The notes beneath the pieces are model-generated. The model made no database searches. It was given only the letters and a program-made list of their open reading frames with translations, and was not told the origin of the DNA. From Maritalea sp047634455 (GTDB lineage: Bacteria; Pseudomonadota; Alphaproteobacteria; Rhizobiales; Devosiaceae), in contig NZ_JBLIAI010000032.1 of NCBI RefSeq assembly GCF_047634455.1, forward strand, positions 1-29,401: 29,401 nucleotides of DNA. The letters are read 5' to 3'. Both the position numbers and the translations under genes were made by a program. Below, one piece after another: positions 23,636 through 29,401 of this stretch (within the stretch, counting starts at the first letter, position 1; each line of letters begins with the position of its first letter).

Positions 23636-24589
23636 ATGCACGCACCCGTCATGATCATCGGCTCTGGTCCCGCAGGATATTCAGCAGCAATCTACGCTGC
23701 ACGCGCCATGCTGGAGCCGGTCATTATTCAGGGCATTCAGCCCGGTGGCCAACTCACCATCACCACAGAAGTCGAAAACTACCCCGGTTTTGCTGAGCAA
23801 ATTCAGGGGCCGTGGCTGATGGAACAAATGAAGGCTCAAGCTGAGCATGTGGGCACCAAAATCGTCTCGGATATCATCATCAATGTTGATATGGACAACC
23901 GCCCGTTCGAACTAACCGGCGACAGCGGCACCATTTATACATGCGACGCATTGATCATCGCCACTGGCGCACAAGCCAAATGGCTCGGCATCCCGTCAGA
24001 GCAAGAGTTCCAGGGGTTTGGTGTTTCGGCTTGCGCCACATGTGATGGCTTCTTTTATAAAGAAAAAGAAGTTCTGGTGATCGGCGGCGGCAATACTGCG
24101 GTTGAAGAAGCTTTGTTCCTCACCAACTTCGCATCCAAAGTCACTTTGGTTCACCGCCGCGATGAACTGCGCTCAGAAAAAATCTTGCAAAAGCGTTTGT
24201 TCGCAAATCCAAAGATTGATGTGATGTGGGACACAGAACTGCTTGAAGTGACAGGCACATCAGGTTTTCCAAAATCAGTTACTGGCGCAAAATTGAAGAA
24301 TCGCAACACCGGTGAAATCATCGAAAAAGCTTGTGACGGCATTTTCGTGGCCATTGGCCATGCCCCTGCCACAAGCCTGTTTGACGGCAAACTGGAGATG
24401 AAGCAAGGCAACTATTTGGTCACCGCCCCAGACAGCACAGCAACAAAAGTGCCCGGCGTCTACGCTGCGGGCGACGTCACCGATGACAAATATCGCCAGG
24501 CTGTTACCGCAGCTGGATTGGGTTGCATGGCCGCACTGGAAGCCGAAAAGTTCTTAGCAGAACTCGAAATCGCTGAAGCGGCTGAATAA
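23636..24589 (+). CDS. trxB: Thioredoxin reductase
   Basis: The 317-residue flavoprotein passes electrons from NADPH to thioredoxin. The FAD-binding G-S-G-P-A-G-Y is near residues 9-15, with I-Q-P-G-G-Q-L following. The redox pair is C133-A-T-C136 in a C-A-T-C-D-G-F-F motif. The NADPH-binding G-G-G-N-T-A-V-E-E is near 152-160, with H-R-R-D-E after it. The C-terminal FAD segment is Y-A-A-G-D-V. All key residues are present. AAAGG precedes the ATG. The stop codon overlaps the lysR start by one base (TAATG), so the two are translationally coupled. Confidence 0.97.
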   Translation: MHAPVMIIGSGPAGYSAAIYAARAMLEPVIIQGIQPGGQLTITTEVENYPGFAEQIQGPWLMEQMKAQAEHVGTKIVSDIIINVDMDNRPFELTGDSGTIYTCDALIIATGAQAKWLGIPSEQEFQGFGVSACATCDGFFYKEKEVLVIGGGNTAVEEALFLTNFASKVTLVHRRDELRSEKILQKRLFANPKIDVMWDTELLEVTGTSGFPKSVTGAKLKNRNTGEIIEKACDGIFVAIGHAPATSLFDGKLEMKQGNYLVTAPDSTATKVPGVYAAGDVTDDKYRQAVTAAGLGCMAALEAEKFLAELEIAEAAE

Positions 24590-25485
24590 TGGCCATTGAT
24601 TGGGACCGACTGCGGATATTTCACATTGTTGCCGAAGCTGGCAGTTTCACCCATGCCGGTGAACGGTTGGGCATGAGCCAATCCGCAGTATCCCGTCAAG
24701 TCTCCTCGCTCGAAGAAGGCCTTGGCCTAAAGCTCTTTATTCGCCATGCCCGCGGTCTGGTGATGACAGAAGTTGGCGAACAATTGTTCAAAACCGCTCA
24801 TCGTATGGCATGGGAGCTTCAATCTGTTGAAGCGCAAATGAGCGAAAGCCGCGACCAACCCACAGGGCCACTATTGGTCACCACAACTGTTGGGTTTGGT
24901 TCAACTTGGCTAACGTCTCGAATCAACGAATTTTTGGAGCGTTATCCAACCATTCAGTTGGAAATCAAACTCAACGATTCAGAACTTGATTTGGCCATGC
25001 GCGAGGCAGATGTGGCCATTCGCTTACATCGCCCAAATCAATCTGAACTGATCCAGCGCAAGCTTTTCACCGTGCATTTCCATTTCTATGCGTCCTCCGC
25101 ATATATAGAACAACATGGCATCCCCAAAAGCATCGATGATATCGACAATCACAAGATCATCACATTCGGCAACCCCAGCCCTGCCTATTTGGGTGACGTA
25201 AATTATCTCGAGACTATCGGCCGCCCAGAAAACAGTCCGCGCATTCCTGCTTTACGTGTAAATGCGATTTATGGGATGATGCAGGCTTGTCGCGAAGGTA
25301 TCGGTATTGCCATGTTGCCAGACTATATCACCGAGGATGAAAGCTCGCTCGTCAGCATTCTCGGCACTGTCGAAATGCCTGAATTCGAAACCTATTTTGT
25401 TTATCCACCAGCGTTGAAAAACTCAAAGCGCGTTGGCGTATTCCGCGATTTTCTCGTCTCCAAAGCCCGCGGCTGGGAGTTTTAG
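24589..25485 (+). CDS. LysR-family transcriptional regulator coupled to trxB
   Basis: The 298-residue protein has the LysR winged helix at residues 5-64, with L-R-I-F-H-I-V-A-E-A-G-S-F-T-H-A-G-E-R-L-G-M-S pattern residues and S-A-V-S-R-Q-V near 32-38. A type 2 periplasmic-binding-like effector domain follows at about 90-295. The effector is unknown. Overlap with trxB means both are made together. The pair is often linked in Rhizobiales, which suggests a thiol or redox link (inference). It ends one base before the convergent TetR gene. Confidence 0.93.
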   Translation: MAIDWDRLRIFHIVAEAGSFTHAGERLGMSQSAVSRQVSSLEEGLGLKLFIRHARGLVMTEVGEQLFKTAHRMAWELQSVEAQMSESRDQPTGPLLVTTTVGFGSTWLTSRINEFLERYPTIQLEIKLNDSELDLAMREADVAIRLHRPNQSELIQRKLFTVHFHFYASSAYIEQHGIPKSIDDIDNHKIITFGNPSPAYLGDVNYLETIGRPENSPRIPALRVNAIYGMMQACREGIGIAMLPDYITEDESSLVSILGTVEMPEFETYFVYPPALKNSKRVGVFRDFLVSKARGWEF

Positions 25486-25486
25486 T

Positions 25487-26140
25487 TCACGCTTTTTGGT
25501 TGCCTGAACCAACCATTCGCTTTGAAAACTCAATCCAAAGTTCAGCTTCCAGGTCGTCTGCCCCCATTATCTCGTCATAACCCACAAGCTGGTTTTCAAT
25601 ATTGAGATGTGCAAATCCATGCACAGCGCTCCAATATATTGAAACATCCAGATACATTTCTTTGGTGAGCCGTCCTGCACGAAAGTCTTCAAGTGTTGCT
25701 GGCTCTTCTCCACGCAGCGCATGTACGATTTTCACAAATGTTGAATAGGCCCGCGCTTCTGAATCGCACAGATCCTGATCTTCAATATCAAGCAAATCTC
25801 GCCTGAACATAAGTCGAAAACGCTCAGGATTTGTCTTTGCGAATTGGGAATATGCAACCGCGAAATATTTCAGCAAATCATCTGCTCTAGCCCCACGCCG
25901 TTGGTAGACATCTTCTACTGCCACTGCAATCATTTGAAAGCTTTCCGCAGCAATCGCCGTTCGCAAACCCGTAAGCCCCGCAAAATGATGCGCAGGAGCC
26001 GCATGGGAAACACCTGCCCGCCGCGCGCATGCCCTAAGGGTCAAACCTTGCAGTCCCTCTTCAGCCAAAATCTCAGCCGCCGCCGCTAACATAGCTTGCC
26101 GTAAATTGCCGTGATGATAAGATTTGTTTTCTGAAGTCAA
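25487..26140 (-). CDS. TetR/AcrR-family regulator with WHG-type C-terminal domain
   Basis: The 217-residue protein begins with Y-H-H-G-N-L-R-Q-A-M-L near residues 8-18, typical of this TetR subgroup. A helix-turn-helix A-G-V-S-H-A-A-P-A-H-H-F follows near 43-54. The C-terminal domain contains W-S-A-V-H-G-F-A-H-L near 168-177, the WHG signature. The start codon is TTG at 26140 with no clear ribosome binding site, and no better start is available before the first motif. TACAAT occurs twice in direct repeat in the upstream region (around 26165 and 26182) and could be a binding element. The target is unknown. The ProC-like gene lies 271 bp upstream on the same strand. Confidence 0.88.
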   Translation of the reverse strand: MTSENKSYHHGNLRQAMLAAAAEILAEEGLQGLTLRACARRAGVSHAAPAHHFAGLTGLRTAIAAESFQMIAVAVEDVYQRRGARADDLLKYFAVAYSQFAKTNPERFRLMFRRDLLDIEDQDLCDSEARAYSTFVKIVHALRGEEPATLEDFRAGRLTKEMYLDVSIYWSAVHGFAHLNIENQLVGYDEIMGADDLEAELWIEFSKRMVGSGNQKA

Positions 26141-26386
26141 AGCAAACAGCCGTTTTGTTCGGTCTACAATTCAACCAATGTTTACAATGCCTAGAAACGG
26201 CAAACAAGTTGCTCAACGCGAATTGAACGAACAACTTTTGCGCCCAGCTATTGGCCTCACACGAACCTGACCCAGCCGTCACAGTTGGATTAGAACTAGT
26301 TTTCATTTTTTGAAGTAGTCATGCGTGTTGCCGCATCATAAGCTCAAACCAGACTCCGGCATAGCGGACATAGCCATCATCCCTTA

Positions 26387-26401
26387 CAATCCTCCGGATT
26401 G
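26387..26401 (-). other. Small hairpin after the ProC-like gene
   Basis: CAATCC and GGATTG form a 6-bp stem with a 3-base loop, 10 bases past the stop codon. No T run follows, so it is a weak terminator candidate. Confidence 0.3.
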
Positions 26402-26411
26402 CGGCCACATC

Positions 26412-27137
26412 TCACCTGAGCATGTCAAGACCGGCTCTAAGTTTTTCGCTGATGCCTTGCGCTTCCATGTGCAACCGGAGCTTTTGATTGTACCCGCCTG
26501 GCGCGTTCAGCGCCTCGATCAAAGCGTCACATTCCGTGTGCGACAGGTTCGATGTAACCAGCGTTCTGAGAAAAGCCTCACCTTGCGACTTGTCTGGCAC
26601 CTGTTTTCCAAGCCAATCAGCAGTATCGGCGATCATAAGGGCGACCGGGGAAAGGACAGCTTGAGCGCATAAGTAGGCAGCCATTTCGTCATTATTTTTC
26701 AATGGGAAAACTGTATTTCTGCTTCCGAATATCTCTTGGACCAGCTCAACATCGCCCAGCATCATGATTGGTGTTCCACCCAACGCTATCCCGGGAAACG
26801 GCATCATGATCGCGACAGCTCGCGCGGGGCGCACCAATGCGTCCGCTTCCTCCAATGCCGCACCTGCCATGAAAGAAATGACCCTTTGCCCTTCGCGAAA
26901 CTTCAGCGCGCCCAAAACGTCATGTGCAACTTCGGCCATAAGTCCCAAGAATAGGACGTCACTTGCATCAACCACGGCCTGATTGTCAGCAATTGAGACA
27001 CTAGCGTACGTTTCAGCCAGCACTGTAGCGTTCAATCTGCTTCGTTCAGATACGATGATCCGATGACCGTCATCCGCGATACCGCGCACCACAGCGCTGG
27101 CGATTGTTCCGCATCCAATCACACCTATCCGCATCAT
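26412..27137 (-). CDS. Pyrroline-5-carboxylate reductase-like NAD(P)-binding protein
   Basis: The 241-residue protein has the F420-type NAD(P)-binding start M-M-R-I-G-V-I-G-C-G-T-I-A-S-A-V near residues 1-16. F-M-A-G-A follows near 90. The ProC-like M-M-P-F-P-G near 110 stands where ProC has M-P-N-T-P. The C-terminal N-A-P-G-G-Y-N replaces the ProC S-P-G-G-T-T. It is about 30 residues shorter than typical ProC and these substitutions affect the substrate site, so it may not make proline. The ATG at 27137 is chosen because GGAGGG lies five bases upstream. The frame runs 49 codons further without similarity. Confidence 0.82.
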   Translation of the reverse strand: MMRIGVIGCGTIASAVVRGIADDGHRIIVSERSRLNATVLAETYASVSIADNQAVVDASDVLFLGLMAEVAHDVLGALKFREGQRVISFMAGAALEEADALVRPARAVAIMMPFPGIALGGTPIMMLGDVELVQEIFGSRNTVFPLKNNDEMAAYLCAQAVLSPVALMIADTADWLGKQVPDKSQGEAFLRTLVTSNLSHTECDALIEALNAPGGYNQKLRLHMEAQGISEKLRAGLDMLR

Positions 27138-27644
27138 TACCCTCCAAATTGAAAGCCATCCTAATTGAAAACCGTCTGATAAGGTAGAGTTGACGGCTCC
27201 CTTGTTCCAATTGAATGTTCTTGACCGTTGTCGGAGCGCACGTCCATGCTCAACGCGGCATCCGTCACTATGGGCTCCAAGCATTAGTTTGCAGCAATTG
27301 TGCGCGAACGACCGCTTTTCAGCCCGGCTCAGAAATGCTTAACGTTTGGGCCAGCATTGAATGACGCAACTTTCAAGTTTGTTGTCGATTTACTGGCAGA
27401 TTAAGTCAAAGGCGTTTGACGTTCCACGCCGGTAAACGCAAAAACTAGCAAAACGCCCTGCCGAATGGGGCTGCGTGCACCAACCCGCCAAGAAAACGCA
27501 CTCTTCGAATAAGTCATCTTGCAAACATTTTTAGATATTAAGCTGTTGGAATATATCAAAAATGTAAGAGGCATGCACAATTCGCATACCTGCCTTGCGT
27601 CAAACATGGTTGCTAAAAAGTAAATCTACCAGCATATACGCCTC
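27138..27644. other. Intergenic region upstream of the small RNA array
   Basis: No well-supported gene is seen. A 49-codon frame with a C-x2-C pair (27215-27364) lacks a ribosome binding site. An AT-rich hairpin is formed by ACATTTTT-a-GATAT (27525-27538) and ATATC-AAAAATGT (27553-27565). The end carries the promoter of sRNA A. Confidence 0.4.
27610..27638 (+). promoter_or_regulatory. Predicted promoter of sRNA A
   Basis: TTGCTA (27610-27615), a 17-bp spacer and CATATA (27633-27638). The -10 box resembles those predicted for sRNAs B and C. Confidence 0.45.
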
Positions 27645-27757
27645 AAGAAAAACGATCTGAGTTGTTCCTCCTCCCTCAACTCTTTCGTTGTTCCCTCCTT
27701 GTTAGAGTTTTCTCTAAACTTTTTTGGCTCTATCCTTTTGGGTAGAGCCTTTTTTTT
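27645..27757 (+). ncRNA. CCUCCUCCC-motif small RNA A (cuckoo/CcsR-like, divergent member)
   Basis: Hairpin 1 is GAGTTG (27659-27664) with CAACTC (27677-27682), and its loop shows CCTCCTCCC (27667-27675). A single-stranded CCCTCC follows (27693-27698). Next comes hairpin TTAGAG-TTTT-CTCTAA (27702-27717). It ends with an intrinsic terminator: a 10-bp stem 27726-27735 with 27740-27749, loop TTTT and eight T. The start is predicted from the promoter and may be off by several bases. The motif copies the anti-Shine-Dalgarno sequence of 16S rRNA, so the RNA is expected to pair with mRNA ribosome binding sites (family knowledge). Confidence 0.78.
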
Positions 27758-27809
27758 GCCTTGAAAACGGGCATGCGTTTACTGCATGGCAAATATGCAA
27801 TCTTCGCGT

Positions 27810-27838
27810 TTGTGGCTTTTATTGAAAAGGCGCATAAA
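27810..27838 (+). promoter_or_regulatory. Predicted promoter of sRNA B
   Basis: TTGTGG (27810-27815), a 17-bp spacer and CATAAA (27833-27838). AATATGCAA (27792-27800) lies upstream, and the same 9-mer precedes the sRNA C promoter at the same distance. Confidence 0.5.
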
Positions 27839-27844
27839 GTGTAC

Positions 27845-27974
27845 ATAGCGAGTTAACAACGTATCCTCCTCCCTCGGAGTTGGCTCGCATGACGGCAGAC
27901 ACCGTCCCTCCTCCCTCGATGTCTGCCTCACCTATTCAAAGGCTCCGTCCCTCCCGACGGAGCCTTTATTTTTT
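27845..27974 (+). ncRNA. CCUCCUCCC-motif small RNA B (cuckoo/CcsR-like)
   Basis: Hairpin 1 is GAGTTAAC (27850-27857) with GTTGGCTC (27879-27886), closing a loop with CCTCCTCCC (27865-27873). Hairpin 2 is GGCAGACA (27894-27901) with TGTCTGCC (27920-27927), with the second CCTCCTCCC (27907-27915). The terminator stem is GGCTCCGTC (27941-27949) with GACGGAGCC (27956-27964), followed by a T-rich tail. Its own loop is CCTCCC. Two motif-bearing hairpins plus a terminator is the defining architecture of cuckoo RNAs in Rhizobiales and of CcsR RNAs in Rhodobacter. No open reading frame is contained. Confidence 0.88.
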
Positions 27975-28116
27975 GTTGGCATCGAACAGACGCAAGCGTT
28001 CAGACGGCAAAATTACAATATTAACTGCTTGTAAACGAACTTGGCTCAAACTGAGACGTATTACTTAAGTTATAAAGCTATGCACAGGGCGCATAGCGAA
28101 TATGCAAAGCATGCGC

Positions 28117-28144
28117 TTGTTTATTGGCCCTGAGTAACCATATA
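28117..28144 (+). promoter_or_regulatory. Predicted promoter of sRNA C
   Basis: TTGTTT (28117-28122), a 16-bp spacer and CATATA (28139-28144), preceded by AATATGCAA (28099-28107) as in sRNA B. Confidence 0.5.
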
Positions 28145-28150
28145 AGTTTC

Positions 28151-28274
28151 ATAACGAGTTGATGACGTATCCTCCTCCCTCGGAGTCAACTCGAAAATGG
28201 CAGACACCGTCCCTCCTCCCTCGATGTCTGCCCCTCATTCCAAGGCCCTACCTTTTTGGTAGGGCCTTTTTTTT
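28151..28274 (+). ncRNA. CCUCCUCCC-motif small RNA C (cuckoo/CcsR-like)
   Basis: Hairpin 1 is GAGTTGA (28156-28162) with TCAACTC (28186-28192), and CCTCCTCCC lies at 28171-28179. Hairpin 2 is GGCAGACA (28199-28206) with TGTCTGCC (28225-28232), and CCTCCTCCC lies at 28212-28220. The terminator is an 11-bp stem, 28242-28252 with 28258-28268, with a T5 loop and a run of eight T. Hairpin 2 and both loops are identical to sRNA B, while hairpin 1 and the terminator stem differ but still pair. This shows a duplicated and structurally conserved RNA gene. Confidence 0.88.
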
Positions 28275-28344
28275 GGTTCGGGCAAGTCTGAGTTCTGAAG
28301 CTGACAAAGTGTTTTAGTCACCACCAGCCGGGGCTCGTTTTAAG

Positions 28345-28551
28345 TCAGTGGGTTTTCCAATAGCGGTGAAACGCAATGATCGACCAAATACCCTCCGCCA
28401 CAAGAAACGGGATGGAACCGATCAGGTACGCGTAAAATGCAGCCGTTGCGCAGGCGACCGCAAAAATCAAAATGAAAAGCGAATGTTTTCGCTCAAGCGC
28501 ATAGCTTAAGACCATCGTGGTCACGGCAACAATCCCTAATAAGTCCAGCAT
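28345..28551 (-). CDS. Small membrane protein, CBU_0592-like, 68 residues
   Basis: The 68-residue protein has two or three hydrophobic helices: L-L-G-I-V-A-V at the N-terminus, then F-I-L-I-F-A-V-A-C-A-T-A-A-F-Y-A-Y, then I-P-F-L-V-A-E-G-I-W-S-I-I-A-F. The last helix, with its E-x-x-W-x-x-I-A pattern, resembles small CBU_0592-like membrane proteins of unknown function. The ATG at 28551 is preferred. The frame is open to a GTG at 28641, but those 30 residues are polar and unlike the family. AGGGG lies about ten bases before the ATG. It is not MsrQ, the usual partner of MsrP, which is about three times longer. Confidence 0.65.
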   Translation of the reverse strand: MLDLLGIVAVTTMVLSYALERKHSLFILIFAVACATAAFYAYLIGSIPFLVAEGIWSIIAFHRYWKTH

Positions 28552-28684
28552 AATCCCGCGCCCCTTACGTCCAAATTCGTACTCACTTAAATGCCTTGAA
28601 GCGGCGACCCGAGGTTTTTGTCCATCATAAGGTTGCCGCACGTCCCTATATACGTTTGCGTTCTACACCAATTCCATGTCGAAC

Positions 28685-28719
28685 AAAAATAGCGCCGATG
28701 AAACCAATCATCAGCGCTA
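28685..28719 (-). terminator. Terminator in the msrP 3' region
   Basis: On the minus strand TAGCGCTGATGA (28719-28708) pairs with TCATCGGCGCTA (28701-28690), 12 bp with one G-U pair and a 6-base loop. It is followed by five T (28689-28685). Confidence 0.88.
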
Positions 28720-28740
28720 GGTTTGGAGGGAGGAGGTAGT
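28685..28740 (-). ncRNA. Possible fourth CCUCCUCCC element in the msrP 3' untranslated region
   Basis: On the minus strand CCTCCTCCC (28736-28728) lies 16 bases after the msrP stop codon and 8 bases before the strong terminator. Only a 4-bp stem could close the motif loop. It resembles a processed 3'-end small RNA or an independent short member of the same class. Confidence 0.45.
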
Positions 28741-28752
28741 TATATCAAAGCT

Positions 28753-29401
28753 CTAACGGTAAAGCAGATCACCCAAATCTTGCTTGTCCGCATAAAGACT
28801 AGCGACTTGCTCTTCGTAACCATTGAACATCAATGTCGGCACACGTTCGCCGGTATGCAACACCCGTTCTGTGGCTTGGGTCCAGCGCGGGTGGGGAACT
28901 GCTGGGTTTACGTTCGCCCAAAACGCATATTCGCGCGCCTGCAATTGTTCCCAAAAACTAATCGGACGTTCGTTGGTGAACGTGAACTTCACAATAGATT
29001 TGATGGATTTAAAGCCGTATTTCCACGGCAAGGCCAAACGAAGCGGTGCACCCATTTGGTCGGCAACTTCTTTGCCATAGGCGCCCACGACGAGAAAGGC
29101 CAAATCATTTTGCGCCTCTTCAATCGTAAGGCCTTCAATATACGGCCATGGATACCACGGCTGAGTTTTAATGCCGCGCGCAATGTTTGGATCGCTAAAC
29201 GTTTCCATGCGGATAAATTTTGCACCCGCTTGCGGACCAGCCATTTCGACCAGCTTGGCAAACGGAAAGCCAATCCAAGGAACGGTCATTGACCATGCTT
29301 CAACACAGCGATGGCGGTATAGCCGTTCTTCGATGCCCATTTTGCCAATCAACGCATCAATGTCTAAAGTGGTGGGGTTATCCACCATTCCATCAATTGT
29401 T
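28753..29401 (-). CDS. msrP: Protein-methionine-sulfoxide reductase catalytic subunit MsrP (5' end outside the window)
   Basis: At least 216 residues are visible and the frame is open to the window edge. T-I-D-G comes directly before the internal ATG at 29388 and fits the family pattern I-x-G-x-V, so that ATG is not the true start. About 100 N-terminal residues, including the expected Tat signal, should lie outside. The molybdenum ligand is the cysteine of H-R-C-V-E-A-W-S-M. Further family features are W-Y-P-W-P-Y, G-A-P-L-R-L-A-L-P-W-K-Y-G-F-K and S-I-K-S-I. MsrP repairs oxidised methionines in periplasmic proteins, using electrons from the membrane heme protein MsrQ. No msrQ is found downstream. 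A CCUCCUCCC motif and a strong terminator follow the stop codon. Confidence 0.95.
   Translation of the reverse strand, partial: TIDGMVDNPTTLDIDALIGKMGIEERLYRHRCVEAWSMTVPWIGFPFAKLVEMAGPQAGAKFIRMETFSDPNIARGIKTQPWYPWPYIEGLTIEEAQNDLAFLVVGAYGKEVADQMGAPLRLALPWKYGFKSIKSIVKFTFTNERPISFWEQLQAREYAFWANVNPAVPHPRWTQATERVLHTGERVPTLMFNGYEEQVASLYADKQDLGDLLYR

Larger units (their letters stand above)
27792..28274 (+). repeat. Tandem duplication of the sRNA B/C unit
   Basis: The two units, from AATATGCAA to the terminator, start about 307 bp apart (27792 and 28099). They share the upstream 9-mer, the GCG-Y-TTGT segment, CATAWA, and the stretch from CGAGTT through GATGTCTGCC with few changes. The roughly 120 bases between the B terminator and the C upstream element show no repeat of unit B. 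Confidence 0.8.

Noticed and set aside
27401..27607. Minus-strand frame of 68 codons
   Set aside because: No ribosome binding site, no recognisable pattern, overlaps the AT-rich hairpin and the sRNA A promoter.
28048..28062. GGCTC-N5-GAGAC, similar to the AcoR-like palindromes
   Set aside because: Left arm differs and the spacing is five instead of six. Most likely chance.
1..29401. CRISPR arrays, tRNA or rRNA genes, insertion sequences, prophage genes
   Set aside because: Looked for on both strands. No regularly spaced repeats with spacers, no cloverleaf with a T-arm signature, and no transposase, integrase or phage protein was found.

Overview
The window looks like chromosomal DNA of an alphaproteobacterium, most likely of the order Hyphomicrobiales (Rhizobiales). 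The evidence is the block rpoD - dnaG - yqeY - carA, the block carB ... greA - trxB - lysR, an Rrf2-type NsrR next to a truncated globin, and a tandem set of CCUCCUCCC-motif small RNAs. Base composition is near 50% GC by eye, which is low for the order. Genus cannot be fixed from the sequence alone. No prophage, insertion sequence, CRISPR array, tRNA or rRNA was seen.

Layout. 1-627: the 5' end of an HxlR-type repressor gene and a divergent small membrane protein, sharing an operator-like palindrome. 628-1192: a gene-free stretch with a cluster of TTGAATCA repeats (GANTC sites). 1237-6395 (minus): sigma-70 factor rpoD, primase dnaG, a GNAT acetyltransferase and yqeY. 6679-7854 (plus): carA. 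7893-17893: an accessory stretch separating carA from carB. It holds a membrane acyltransferase, a Tat-exported CpdB-like nucleotidase, a TetR repressor with a divergent SRPBCC gene, an aldehyde dehydrogenase module (aldB-like, a DUF779 gene and an AcoR-like regulator), and a GNAT - GST - EamA exporter operon. 18048-21359: carB. 21430-22404: group III truncated globin and NsrR, divergent, with an NsrR-type box between them. 22625-25485: cold-shock protein, greA, trxB and an overlapping lysR. 25487-27137 (minus): a TetR regulator and a short ProC-like reductase. 27285-28274: about 1 kb without convincing genes that carries three tandem small RNA genes. 28345-29401 (minus): a 68-residue membrane protein and the C-terminal two-thirds of msrP, which runs off the window.

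How it works together. The housekeeping part covers initiation of transcription (RpoD) and replication (DnaG), pyrimidine/arginine precursor synthesis (CarAB), transcript rescue (GreA) and thiol redox (TrxB). Around it sit stress modules: NO sensing and detoxification (NsrR, globin), methionine-sulfoxide repair (MsrP), aldehyde oxidation (AldB-like), cold shock, and anti-Shine-Dalgarno small RNAs. In related bacteria such sRNAs are linked to stress responses.

The most interesting parts are regulatory. Three plus-strand sRNA genes of the cuckoo/CcsR type lie in tandem, and a fourth CCUCCUCCC-plus-terminator element lies on the opposite strand in the msrP 3' region. Two TetR palindromes are placed exactly over a promoter. 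Two GTCTC-N6-GAGACA palindromes flank the AcoR-like gene. The carA leader can fold into a nested stem.
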